Source of the DNA: Centroberyx gerrardi
Lineage: Eukaryota > Chordata > Actinopteri > Beryciformes > Berycidae
Assembly (NCBI RefSeq): GCF_048128805.1
Contig: NC_135998.1
Coordinates: forward strand, 20,177,156-20,241,155
Direction of reading: 5' to 3'
Length of the DNA: 64,000 nucleotides
Made by a program: the position numbers and the translations under genes. The notes beneath the pieces were generated by a model, which saw only the letters and a list, made by a program, of their open reading frames with translations, made no database searches and was not told the DNA's origin. Shown here in pieces: positions 23,454 through 37,422 of this stretch; positions within the stretch are counted from its first letter, which is position 1; each line of letters opens with the position of its first letter.

Positions 23454-26400
23454 ATGCTTCACCGTACCAAATACAACCGCTTCAGGAATGAGTCAGTAAC
23501 ATCCGTCGATGAGCTTCTCCACGGCCTGTCCATGAACCCCAAGGTCTCGGCCACCCCCCAGTCTGCCGCCGAGACGTCTTACACGCCCCCGACCGAGGTC
23601 CAGCCCTCCTCCACCACCATTGCTTCCAGCACCACCACCGGCCACGGCTCTGACCACCTGGAAGATGGAGGCACCACCCTCTGCACCCTCATCAACAAGG
23701 TGTCCAGCCTGAAATTCAGCAACTCAGGCAGCTTGCTGGGCATCAAGGGTCTGCCCTCAGCTGTCAAGGACCTGGCTGTGTCTAAGCTGCAGGGGGGTGG
23801 GGGATCGGGCTCAGGCGGCTCCAGTGGCCCTAGCCCCAGCGCGACAGCGGCAGCAGCCTCCGGTGTGGGCAGCTCTCTGTGCAGCTCAGCCTCCCTCGCA
23901 ACCCCCTGCTCCCAGCTGGAGCCGGCCAGCAGCATGAACAAGAAGAGCAGGCTGGAGGAGCTCCAGCCCAGTGGAGAGGACTGGAACCCAGGCGGAGGTG
24001 GGGGACTGGTGAACAAACCCTCCAGAGGATGGCTACACTCAAGCGAGAAGATCTCTGGTCCAGGAGTGACATACATTGTAAAGGTTGGTGGTCTCTCTGT
24101 CCCTCTCTTTTCTCCTCCTGTCTTTTTTCCTCTTCTCATCCCTTTCATTTATCGTACTCTGCCCCAGTCTTTCTCCATTCTCTCTTTTCCTTCAATGACT
24201 CGAGCTGAGCTAGCTGCAGGGGAGAAAAAGGAGAGACAATGTAGTTTCAATAGCACATCACAACATGCCCTTGTGTGGGTGTAGGTAGGTAGGCTACGGC
24301 AGGAGGCTGAGTGAAAGAGCAGGGACCAGAAAATAGACATTGAATAATTCAGGAAACAGAGAAGGTCAGCGCTGGGGGAAAATAGAGGAAAAGCCTTTGA
24401 TGGCAAAACAAAACACAGCAATCAAGCATGCAGTAGATGCTGTCATTTTGACCATGTTGTAAACATTTCAATTTGTACGGTATTTCTGACTTATCATGTG
24501 TATGAGATGCCACAGCTTTATGCTTTTGTAACCATGGCGATGTCTTATTTCTGTACATTGTGTATCTATGAGCTTCATGGCTGTTGTGCTTTCTGATACT
24601 GAAATGGTGGAATGGGAAACAGACATGCAGTGCATGTTTATCTCATCACTTACGACACCTCATCACTGTGCTAATGTTGGTGTGTTCAGTCAGAAGCCAT
24701 CATACATCATTTTAAGGAGCACAAGCTGGCACACGACTACTAGAGCTGAGAATGTCATCACACCGACAATGAGTCACTAGCATGAGGAGTGATGCTAGGC
24801 CTAGGCTCTACAAGGTGTGAAGTGAATGAAAAAATGGAATAAACCATTTTCACTGAAACAGTAAAAGTACATTTGTACATTTACGTGAAGGTATACAAAA
24901 TATCAGGGTTTCTTTTTTAACGCATTACATTATTAAAAAACACGTCACAGAATTTATGTTTGATTTGAATCAGAATGCCGAGCAATATTTTAGCATTGTC
25001 CGTTTTGTAGGGAGAAATGTGCTGTATACTAAAGCAAGCAACACACTATGATCACCATCGTACGACACCTACGACAACTTGCCTCAACAAAGCCTACACT
25101 ATCTGTGACTAGCGTGACTTTCCATTAACTGCACAGAGGCCAAGAGTGTTTATTCGTCCAGTCAATGCTGTTGAAAGCATCCACACTCTGAGACTGGGAA
25201 ATGGGTCTGGTCTGTGCTCCCCCACCCCCCCGTCGCCCCGTGGTTTGAGTACTGACTATATGTATTGAGTTCAATGTGCAATTCTGCTCACAGCACTTTT
25301 AATTAGTGTCATGCGCTCACCCCTTACACATCACGCACCATTACTCTAAAGGGACATTGATTGACAGTGACACTGTTTACACTCACTCTTTAGTCCATGG
25401 TAGCTGTGGTGCTTGTGCAAAAGTCTGCACACACACTAGCTTTTGTATTATTGTTACTTTATGACTTTATTTTTGTCTCTGGCATATTAGATAGAAAGAA
25501 GTGTTGTCAGTATTGCACTATTATCATTTAGGCTAGATCAACAGTAGAAGGCTACTGTATTTTTAGGGGCATTTATTTATGACATTCATTTGTTTTAGTT
25601 CTTTTATGTTCGTGAAAATATTTAGTTGAACCTGTATATTCTGTGAAATATATCTGTATGAGTGTTGCATTTAGAAAGGCAGGAACAACGGTTTGTAAAA
25701 ATTTAAGTCATTCATTCTCTTTAACAAGTTACTTACTGTATTTCAGTACAGTAATCATCCTTCCTCTCAGTATAATGCTATATAGTGTAATAGTTGAAAG
25801 CCATGGCTGTTCATCATCCACATTTTCCAAGTTGTTCATCATCTATTAAAACACATTTTATTCTCACCACAGTGCATTGATTTACCCTACTTATCGATCA
25901 GTCGGCCTATCCTCTTGATCTAACACATCCTGTATAGACTCTGAACTGTATATAATGATTATATACAGTAACAAAACTTGCCACAGCCTACAAGGTACAC
26001 TTTATGGTCATCACCCATACAAAGGCACAACAATGAACTGAGTGTTGGGATGTGTTTAACTTCCTGCTGTTTTAACTGAACAAATTGAAGACCAAATTTT
26101 AAATTGGGACTGGAGGTTTAGATGGGCGGGCCCTAGGCCTGAACCCCAGTAGACAAAACCTGTAGCCAGAATGATATGTGACTTCATGTTTTAGAAGGTC
26201 AAGTCACTCTATGTATGCATGTTACTAGCTATAAATGGGATCACTCAGAAGGTGTTTTATTTGCTGGAAGCATTTATAAACACTGATGTTCATAAGTATG
26301 TCCGGCTTTAAAGGTCCCTTATTGTGTAAAACAGGATTCCCCTTGCCTCTTTGATTATAAAGGAGTTGGATGTGCTATCTAAACATCGTGAAAGTATCAA

Positions 26401-29400
26401 AACGTACGGTCGCCAACTAAATCCACACAATCCATATTAGAAAACTGAGCCTCTAAACGAGCCGTTTGGACTTCCGTAACTTTGTGGCGTCACAAAGGTT
26501 CGCTCATTATCATTTTTGTAAGAAATAATAGGCTAACAAAGTGTTTTTTTCAAAGCGGTTGAGCGTTATTGTGTGAGTGTCATTGTTTATTACCGGAGAG
26601 TTTTCCCTACCTGTCCCTGCCTGTTCTGCCGGTGCTGTGGTGTCTCACGTTTCACTCTTGAAACGGTTAGCCAATCAGAATATTAATGAGCCTTAAAGGC
26701 ACAGCGACAGAAACAGCCTGTTCTTGGCAAGGCTCTGAGAGATGTTGGAAAATGAACGTGTAAAAATGGATTGAGAGTGTTTTTGGTACATGACACCACA
26801 CAAACAGCTTTGAATGGACCTCAAGACATAAAATAAAACACTGGAAAGTGGAGAATATGAGACCTTTAAACTTGCTTGCTATGACTAAAGGGTAGAAATG
26901 GGTTTCAGTGTTTAATGTGTGAATCGTGTTTTTGTATATTATACGACATGAGAGAAAAATGTCTCTGTGTTGTGCTCAGAGTAGGCCTCTATCGATTTCG
27001 GCACTATTTGAGATTTTTTTTTGCCATGGTGAATTGTGCAGAACTTCAAATTGATTGTTCTAATCATAGATTACTGGAAAAATTCCTTGAACATCATGTG
27101 GACAATACAGTATTTATTTGCTGGTGCTTGCAGTACAGCAAACTTCTATTGGACAGAAAGGACCTCATAATATGACAGTTATGATTATAATAACTTAGTA
27201 TTTTTTAGTGTCAATCTTTTCTGAAATTAAGTGGAAATAGAAAAAGTTGGCTGTGTCTTTTTTTGTTTACAGGCACATTACAAGTCTGATTCTGATAATG
27301 ATAGGAACTCGTCAGCACAAAATGTTCCCAGTCTGTGCAATATTAATCAGAAGAGGTGCTGTAATGTGAGTAGGTGGATGGTACTGAAGATGACTTTATG
27401 GGATAGGAGGACTACAGTCACCTCAGTAGATCATGTGGCACACTAACACACTGTGTCCTGTTAAAAAGAAACTGCACTGGTGCAATTTCAAAATCATTTT
27501 CTGGTGTACAGGCATTGACTTTGATTTGTTTCTAACTTTCCATCAACTTTGTGCGAGCATGTGGTATATTATAACTCTACTGGTTGTTAATGTAAGAGCT
27601 AGATTTAGGGGTAGGATGCCATTATACCATATCTCCAAATGAGAGGGGAACAAGCGCAGACATTTAATGTTTTGGACATCTTACTACCTGGATGACTGAA
27701 ATGAATCTACACAGACAATTTTGTTGAAGCACATCTGCTAACGGCTGCTTGCAACTTTTTCTTTTTACAAGTGGATGAGCAGATGAAGGTAAAATGAAAA
27801 TAGAATAACTGAAGTCATCAATTCATTATTCTGACACATCTCTATTTTTTTTTATACACCTATGGAATATTAACATCCTTGGACGTATACCTCTAAAATG
27901 AATTTGTTGTCAGTATGTATCCTGCAAACTGAATATTAAACAAGACATTTACAGACCTAGGTCTACACTCTGTAGCAGGGTCCCACTCAAAGACAGTGTG
28001 ATACTATATGATAATGATGAGCCAACCAGTGACTGATTTCCCTAGCAGGTAATAGCCAGGCTACTGAATGATGAAAAAAAAACAACCAAAAAACCCAATA
28101 TTCTCAAAATATCTGTATTAACATTCCATGTTTTATCTGCCAAAGGCTGTGTTTCCCGTGACTTGGCCCTTTGTTTTCTCTGACGTAGGCTGATTGAGAT
28201 CCACTTCCAAGTGTTTGTTCTCTATTGTGGAGCCCAAGAGTGTTGCAGAGCAGACAAAGCAATGGAAAGAGAGTTATAAGAGGATTTGATTGTAGATGCG
28301 GAACACAATCCTAAACTATTTCTCATCACATGGCTGATTTTAAGGGGAAATAATGCTTTTTTTGCTTTTGTCGTGATAATACAGTATGTCAGGGGGTAAC
28401 ACTTTATTTGGATAGTCCAATGGTGATACTCGACTATCAGGTGACAAAAAGTAGATGTTCAACGAAGTGTCACTTGCCTATTTTGCTGCATCTCCACAGA
28501 CTATGTAACCCTAAACCCAATCCTAACCCTGACCCCATTTTTAACCCTAAACCCAACCCTAACTTGACTCTATTTCTAACATTAACCCCAACTGTAAGAT
28601 TACCTCTAGCCCAGACATTGAATATCTGTAGACTACTTTTCACACAATTATGAGTATCACTTGAATCTCATTAGACTTTTTAGAGACACATTATAGTCAC
28701 TTGATAGTAAGTTGAGTATCAACATTGGACTATCGGTATCCCAATAAAGTGTGACCTGTCAGGGGAATATTTATAATTTACTTTTGTATCTTGTGTCTAA
28801 ACATTGGTTTGATATTGTTATTGATTTGCTATACATTGAAGGCCCGCAATTACTTTTGGATTTGTTGAATTTGGATTGATAAAGTACATAGACAGAGCAG
28901 AAGATCAAATTAAGTGTGTCTTTCTCCAAATGACACCATGCAAGTAATGGAAGAAATATAAATAATATAAATATATGTCGGCCTCTCATTGAATATGAAT
29001 TTCACACGTGTTTTAATTTTCTGTTTGCTAGTACCTGGGCTGCATAGAGGTCCTTCGCTCAATGAGATCCCTGGATTTCACCACCAGATCACAAATAACA
29101 AGGTAAGTCCACATTCAGGTTCCAAACTGTTCAGGATTGGCTAGATTTTCTCAACAGCAGACAGAATATTGATACTCATTTACTAGGATTTGTGTTATAC
29201 CTACATACATGTGTAGGAAATGTACAGCAGGTGCAGTTCCTCTTGTAGCCCTTATGGCTGCTGCTCTGATAATTGAAACATTAGGAAAGCCAAGAACAAC
29301 ATGGGATAGCTCATAGCTGCATTCCAAAAATCCCCAAAACAGCAAGATCTGGTCTCAGTACCATTTTTTATGAAACACGTTAGCCTGATGAAGCCAAAAT

Positions 29401-31234
29401 GGTAAAAAAAAAAAAAAAAAAAAGGTAAACTGAGACCAGGTCTTGCTGGATTTTTTATGGGATATTTTCAAGTGTTTTGTTCATAAATAAGTATCAAAAA
29501 TGTGATTCAAACATGCAAAATGATTAGTGACGAAGTAGCCTACAATTCAAGTTTTTTGTAAGTTCAAGACCTTTACTGAAAAAAACAGGAACATATTAAA
29601 TGATAAATTGGGTCAATACTTTTTTAATCTACTGTGCTGTAATTGAAAGTTTTAATCTTATGCAACAATCAAAAAGCCAGTCATATACTTGATTTTGTAC
29701 CTACTCATAAACCAAGTCATACACTTGATCTTTTACTTACTCTAAACAATCTAAAATGAAATGATTCATCAGTCTGTGAGAGACTCCAAATTTGAATATG
29801 TTTTTTATTGGACTATGTTCAGATTCTAATACAGAAAGTACACCAGGATATCTCTGGAAAATTCCAACGCCATTTGCTGGCTGCACTAGATGAAGTTTCT
29901 CCTCTTGAATCTAAAAGAAAAGAAACTTTCAAAAAAATGTTCTTGGTTAAAAGAGCTTACCTGTGCTATTAAGAGAGGGCATGGAAATCTGAATGAGAAT
30001 GGAAGAGTAGTAAACTTAATGTTTTTCATTTACATTTGAAGGGATTCATTACAAAATATTGAAGTTAAAGTTGCAAGAGATCAATATTTTTTAAATCGTA
30101 TTGCTCAGTGATACCATAACATCACAAATCTATTCATTTCCATTTATCAAGTTGTTAATGCTCCAGTGATTAGCAATGGTGAACACTCCTCTGAAAAAAT
30201 GTGTTATTTTCTTCTCCAGGAAAATTGAGAACATAAAAAATAAGATTACACCTGTTCACCAATTGAATGCTTGTTTAAGTTCTTTTAAGCAAATTTAAAT
30301 ATCAACTAAACTCCTAAAATGGATCATGGTAATTATTTGCCCTAATATTCTTTTGTTATCATAAACAACTCATTGGATATATGCTCTATTCTATCATACA
30401 ACAAACTATTGTTATTTATATAAATATCCAAAATGTTTGTTTGTTTCTTGAGGGCAGCCTGAACCCAATTTAATGAATATTTTATTTTTCTCATGGCCAT
30501 TCTACTGTAACTTGCGACGTTGATGGCATTTCGGATATGTGAGTCCCAAGAGACTGTAGTCCGCTCCATCCATCAAAAGTAATATAACACTAGCATCAAA
30601 TCTGTAGTCCGGTCTGCCTATCAGAAGTAATGTATTAACTCAAGAGTCAGCTGGCTTGGCCCTTTATGGAAGCCTACCAGTCAAAACCAGTAAATTATGG
30701 TCTACACCCGAATTTAAAACACTAGATTGTTTAATTGAGACAGTGAATCGTAAAACCCCAAATAGAATCAAATCTATATATTACCGCCAAATTTTAGAAA
30801 ATAAAACCAGGTGATTAGCTTACTAATTCACATTTTTACAAGCATTAGATTTGCACTAGTGAATGTTGAGACCGGCCACTTCTGCAACATCCCCCAACTC
30901 TTCAAGATTTTATTTTACAAAAGCAACCTTTGTGGCCCTCTGGTCCTGTAGACGTATTTCCAAACTCATGCCAAAAGAATAAGAACAAGAAATGTTATTT
31001 CACTGTATGCCATTTGTTTGCATGGAGATTTTCTGCGAGTCTATGAATATCTTTGAGATTATTGACGACCGCTGTGCAGTGAGGCAAAGGCCAACAGTGA
31101 ATCGGTTTGTGTCATGTCCACTTTTCTGCTTGACTTCCTGGAGCCAGTCCAGTGTTAACATTAGTGCTAGGCCTGCAAGGCCACACAGTGTTAGTGCACT
31201 CTCTCTCTCTAATGAAGAGAGGGAGAGAGAGAGA

Positions 31235-31284
<50 letters not shown>

Positions 31285-34200
31285 TGTCTCATGCCATTGC
31301 TATTATTAGATTCTCCCTTCCTAAAAGAACCTACTGTTGTGCATGATTTATCCACCTAGAAAGGATACAGAAATTAACATTTCTGTCTGTCATGAAACCA
31401 ATATTCACTTTGTCTCAGAGGAGGAATTTGACTTTTGTCTGCATCAAAGAAGCTCTATCTTTAGTCGGTATTTTATCCACATATTGTTCTCCTCTACATA
31501 AACATCACAGTGTATAGGCTGCTGTGCACATAAAGTGGTTCTATCACTTCACATCTTAAAGACAGTTTTATATATTTTGCTTTGTGATGTGTAGTATACC
31601 AGATACAGCTGCATGGTTTCAAGTGGTACAATGCACTTGTAATATTCCCTATAACACCATATGAAACACTCTACATTGTGTATGTATTGAACACCATCTT
31701 GAAACAGGTCTCTTTTGGCCGAGGAGATTTCATTCTCATTGAAACAACCTGTAGAGTTCAAGCATAAATAGCCAGGGAATCAATCTAGCTTAATTGCGAC
31801 ATAACTGTTGCTATGTGGCTATTCTGTGGTTTCCTATGGCCCACTGGAGTCACCATCTTGCCTTCATCTCCCTCTCTCCCTCCCTCTAGGGAAGCCATCA
31901 GCCTGGTGTGTGAGGCTGTTCCAGGGACCAAAGGAGCACTGCGGAAGAGAAAGGTACATCGGATGTAGAGAGAGGGAGGGAGGGATGGATGGATGGAGAG
32001 AGGGTCGGAGAAATGATATCCTCACTGAGAAAGCTGAGAAAATGAATGTTATTGAAAGGTACAGTAGACAGGGAAAAAAAGATAACAAGAGAGGGATAGC
32101 ATTAGAGATTCATTTACCCTTACACATACTACATATACATAGCATTGCTTCTATAAGTATGTTTTCTCTCTCTAATCATATCCTCATCTAAAGAGGGAGG
32201 GAAAGAGAGTGAGAGAGAGAGAGAGAGAGAGATGAAGGAACGATGAGAGAGAGAGAACGTACTTGCAGAAGAGAGAAGCTGAAGAGAGGGAGAGAGGAGA
32301 GAGAGGGAGAGGTATGGGACTGTATGTGCGTGGGCGTAGCTCCAGCCCACGATGCATTGCACACTGCGCGCAGTGCTTAGTGACTCATGTAGTGCACAAT
32401 ATCTGTGATCAGGAGGCTGAGCTAGTGTGTGTGCGTGTGTATGCGTGTGTACATGTGTGCACGCGTGTGTGTTTGTGCGAGTGTCTGTGTGTGCGTGTAT
32501 GTACATGATGTACACCCGCAGTGTGTGAGGAGACTGTGTCTTAATGTGGGGTGTGAAATGAAGCATTGCTCTGCTCTCCACTGCTTGTTCAAATGTCAGG
32601 GAAGAGTATATAATACAAAATCAGTGCTGACTAGCTTCTGTCTCAGAATAGATGTAAGATATAAGATAATGTTATTTTGGCTGCATGACAAATGCACTGT
32701 GATGATGTCAGCTTGATACTAAGAATTCTGAATGGATTCGGCTAATTTTGTCTGGCCTCTTTGCCTCCTCTCTTCATCAAAATCATTATCCACTACAGTA
32801 TCCAACACTTCACAATCCCCTATTATTAAATGAAATTATGTGTGTCGCCAACTATGATCAATACAAATATTGAACAGTGTTTCCACTGTTTTCATTCTGT
32901 AGTGGTGAACCACTACATCAATGAACAACACTCCTAAAGAGAGATAATACCCAATGTGATCATTTACTGCATGTGGTTTTATTTTTTCCTTCCCATGTCC
33001 TCCTCTTGCTCCTGCCAGCCACCTTCCAAAGCTCTGTCCAGTATCCTGGGGAAGAGCAACCTGCAGTTTGCTGGCATGTCCATCAACCTAAACATCTCCA
33101 CCAGTAGCCTCAACCTGATGACCCCCGACTCCAAACAGGTCAGTCTGCAGCCTCCATAGATTATTATGGAATCCTGTCAGCTACTGTTGTAGTAATATTA
33201 TAATAGTGCTATTATAACAATAATACTAAAGAAATATAAAGAAATATAATAAGATTAATAATAAAAATGATAAAAAATTATAAAAGCAGTAGCAAAGTAG
33301 CCTAATAGAGGCTTTGCAATTGCCTCACAAACCTCCCAGCAACCACATATGGCGCCATCATGGAGAATTATCCGTGCACAGTTAATTGCTAAATATGTAA
33401 CAACCGGGCTAGAAAAAGAGAGATACCTGAAAAAAGATTGTGGTGGTGTGAGTGTAGGTCAATTCAGTAATGTTATAAGTAAAAGTGAATGGTCTGATAA
33501 GCTAGATATGTTTCCAAATTTAAGTAACTGTGATAAAGGAAATCATTACCCCCCTTGTCCTTCTGGTTGCAGCCATAGACTGTAAAAGGTTGCAGCTTGA
33601 GAAGAGTCAGATCAGTTAACCTAAACAAGCAGCTAGTTTCAATATGTTAGCTTGCTAACTAGCCAGCAGGCTAAATTAGTAAAGCAACCGATGATGATGT
33701 TAACAGGCTAGTGTCTACTAGACATGTTAGCTAGAGCGCAAATCGATGCGTTTACAACAAGGTAAGCACATATAATTTGCTGGCTAACAAGCTGTCATCT
33801 AAACAGAAAACTGATCAGATGTATCACTGGCAAAATGATCAGTACTACAAAATCAGTACAGAAATGAACCAGGTCTATTCAGTTCTGTTGAGATGACAAA
33901 TTGCATGTTTAAAAACACAATCAGCTATTGACAGCCACTGTTGCCCAAGAGCTGTGGACCTCCAATATGGCTGCCAGAGGGTGTTTTACCTCACCTGAAA
34001 GCCCTCTATGTTTAGCTGATTACCGAGTAAAACCGAAGGAATTGGCCAAATGTGGACATATATTTATTTACACACATGTATGTATGTATGTATATGTATA
34101 TCTGTGTGTATGAGGAAGCATTAGTTAATTGATATGCGTTGGTGTGTTATTTCACCTCCTGACAGATCATAGCCAACCATCATATGCAGTCCATCTCCTT

Positions 34201-35575
34201 TGCATCAGGTGGAGACCCTGTAAGTAACTCATTGGCCTCTTCAGTGTGTAATTCAATGGTCTGTTTCGCTATTTCATTTAAAACCTATACTACTACATAG
34301 TATATAGACAAAGGTGTGTTACATTTTGCATCAATGCAGGAAAAAAAAGTTTAACTTTATAACTATTACATCTTTGGATTTTATTTCATTGATTCATTTA
34401 TTTCATTTCTGTTTCATTCGTTGACATTTTCAGTTTCAAAAATGAAATAGTGATGAACTGCTATGATAATTCAATACAATCAAAATTCAATACACAACTG
34501 TCGTCCATTCACAGATTCATTTGAAAAGGGATGAACATGTATGGAAGAACCCATTGGTGATGTTCGTAAATATTGTAACTTACATTGTGATTTAGCACTT
34601 TTTCCTTTTAAAGGATAGTCCCAGTTATTTTGAACCTGGGCCTTATTTTCCCTAGTTTTTGCCATCATGACGAGTGATTGTATTCAAAATTTAGTTTGTT
34701 ACTTCACTGTAGAGCTTTACGTACCTCTAGTTTGCAGGGAGCGCTGCGGTATCTCGAATACCCACCACCGGGCCAGTGCAAACTTCAACAGTCAAACCCA
34801 AAAAGTTAATAAAACATACCCCTTTTTTCAATAGCCATGTGGCCTGTGGGCCGTATCCGTATCTCTCTATTAGGTCCCAGACTGCAAAAAAAATTATACA
34901 AATTACTAAATTAAAAAGCACTCTGACTGTCATGTAAGCCATTTACAAAGATGACCAAAGACCTATTCCATACATATTCATCCCTCTTTAAATGTAGCAT
35001 CAACGTTAATAACTAAATCTGTGAATGGATGACAGTTGTGAATTGAATTTTGACTGTTGTTACATTATCAGTTCAGTTGTTCCATTTTTGAAAACTAAAA
35101 ATTTCAACCTTCCTGTTAATGTAATAAAACCCAACAATGTAATAATTATTACTTTAACAGGAAAGAAGTTATTTTAATGGTAGGTACCGTAACTTTATTT
35201 TAGATGAATGGGATTTTAATATGTCAATGGGAAGTTATTTCATTAACAGTTTTATAATGTGCCTTCTTGTAGGACACAACAGATTATGTTGCCTACGTAG
35301 CAAAGGACCCAGTAAACAGAAGAGGTAGGTGTTTACTCCTTTATTGCTTTACAGTTTGTACCTGTCCCACATGCAACGTGCTTTTTAGAAGTCATGTGCC
35401 ATTTGCTGCTGTTCCCCCTGTCAGCTTGTCACATCCTGGAGTGTTCGGACGGTCTGGCCCAGGACGTCATCAGTACCATCGGCCAGGCCTTCGACCTACG
35501 CTTCCAGCAGTATCTGCAGTGTCCCTCAAGCAAGCTCTCCTCCACACATGACAGGTGAGGGGATGATGATACACA

Positions 35576-35609
<34 letters not shown>

Positions 35610-37352
35610 CAGTATCACTAACCCAAACACACATACACTGCATCAAACAGTATGCTTAGGTAAAGACGGATATTTATCATAGCAATGTGGACAAATAATC
35701 TGTAAAATCCATGCTGATTCATCATGGTATCAGTGTGTCAGTCACTGCTTGTGAGATCTTAGTTTAACTTGTCAGTGGGCCCGCCAGTCAAGATGGATGC
35801 TGCTCCTTTCCCAGGTGACAGGGGGGTTTCCACTGCTGTGATGGGGATCCAATGTTCGGTCTGTCTGAGTGCTGTGCAGTCATGGTCATGTGTTGTTTCC
35901 CCAGGGTATTAAACATGGAGGAGTTTCCATGGACAGAGGAAGAGGAGGAGTCTGCAGAACACCCTTACTATAACAACATCCCCGGCAAGATGCCACCCCC
36001 TGGAGGCTTCATTGACACCAGGCTGACCAATCAGAACGCAGCACCAGATGGAGGCCAGGTACAACGCAATTTACCTGGATTGTAATCTCAGGAACCTGAA
36101 CAAAATAACTTCTGTTCACAAGGGCTTTTGCTTTTTTGGTACTTTGAATAATGTTGATGATTTTCTCTTAAATGTATTAACACATGGTGTGCATTTCTTG
36201 TATAGTTGTGCTAAAAATCCATTATGTGTCTGCGTGTCACCAGATTGGCCCAGGCTCAGTAGATCAGACATATTACCAAGGGCGGCACTGTGGAGAGAGC
36301 TGGGGAGATGAGAGAAAGCCCATATTCTTACAACAGGGTAGGAAGCTCCTGTCACATCCGTTTTTTTTGTTGGCTTATGCAGTCCACTACATAAATACAT
36401 GAGGTATGCTTGATTTTGCAGCATGTGGAATTTAATCTATTCAGCAGTCTGACTGATTGTTTCTCCAAATTTCTAGGATCCTTCGATATATACAGTCTGC
36501 CCGAGGGTAAAAGTCAGGCACCAAAAACAGGGGAGATGCCCACATATGTGAACACCCAACAGATTGATGCCCAGGTGCTTGCAGCGCTCCAGGCAGAGGC
36601 GGAGAATGTGACCAAGGGCATGGCAGGCGCAGCCAAAGACAGTCCACAGAAGGACCTGTTTGACATGAGTAAGTCTTGGTTGGCTCAGCGGGGCGGTGTT
36701 AACCCCGCTGAAGTTAACTTTCAGTCTCTGTTGACTTGAGCCAGTCCTTACAGTGAGATATTACAGTATACAGTGGATTGATTGCTTGCTTTGGAAATGT
36801 TTGCAATGACAGTTTTTACACATTTTCAAACACAGATTTATTCAATTCATCATTAGTATCATGAACTGTAGGCAAACAAAATCTAGCACCCACCTGTTGA
36901 AGTATTTGAAAGTATCTGAATAGATAGAATTTATCTGTGCCGACTAACATTATAAGATGAGTTTCTAATCAGAGTTGTTAATTATAGAGGTGGCCTGGCT
37001 TTTGTTCCTCAGTGGCTTCAGTTTGGTGGTATAATAACATCATGTCAGTATGAAGACAATAGGAAGACAGCGTTAATATCAGTGTGCAGTTTTTTTCTCT
37101 CCACCTTCCTACCTCGACCTTAGGTTTGCCTTTATACATGAAAGATCAGTTATACAAGGATGTGTTAACTATGTATGAAGAATCTGTTACACAAATTACA
37201 TATAAGCCCTGTTCTTCTATATACTTTTGAAGTGAACTGTTCTTACATTAAGTGTGTTCAGGGAAAAGTCACAGCGTTGTCCACATTACGTTCTTTAACT
37301 ATGAACAGTGATATTTCATTAAGCTACTATACTGTACATACAAACACATGCT

Positions 37353-37422
<70 letters not shown>

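Larger units (their letters stand above)
24084..29031 (+). other. shc3 intron 1
   Basis: About 4.9 kb, AT-rich, with no internal gene recognised. It holds two MITE-like elements at 26307-26870 and 28395-28756, listed separately. Nothing else stands out by eye. Confidence 0.7.

Noticed and set aside
23579..24148. Minus-strand 189-codon frame over shc3 exon 1
   Set aside because: It is a shadow of the GC-rich shc3 coding exon, with proline-rich low-complexity text and no homology I recognise.
28509..28590. Interstitial telomere or subtelomere
   Set aside because: CCCTAA words are degenerate and fully enclosed in a MITE with its own target duplication.
32129..32581. 150-codon minus-strand frame in shc3 intron 3
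   Set aside because: It is made of GA and GTGC repeats read as Ser/Leu and His/Thr runs.
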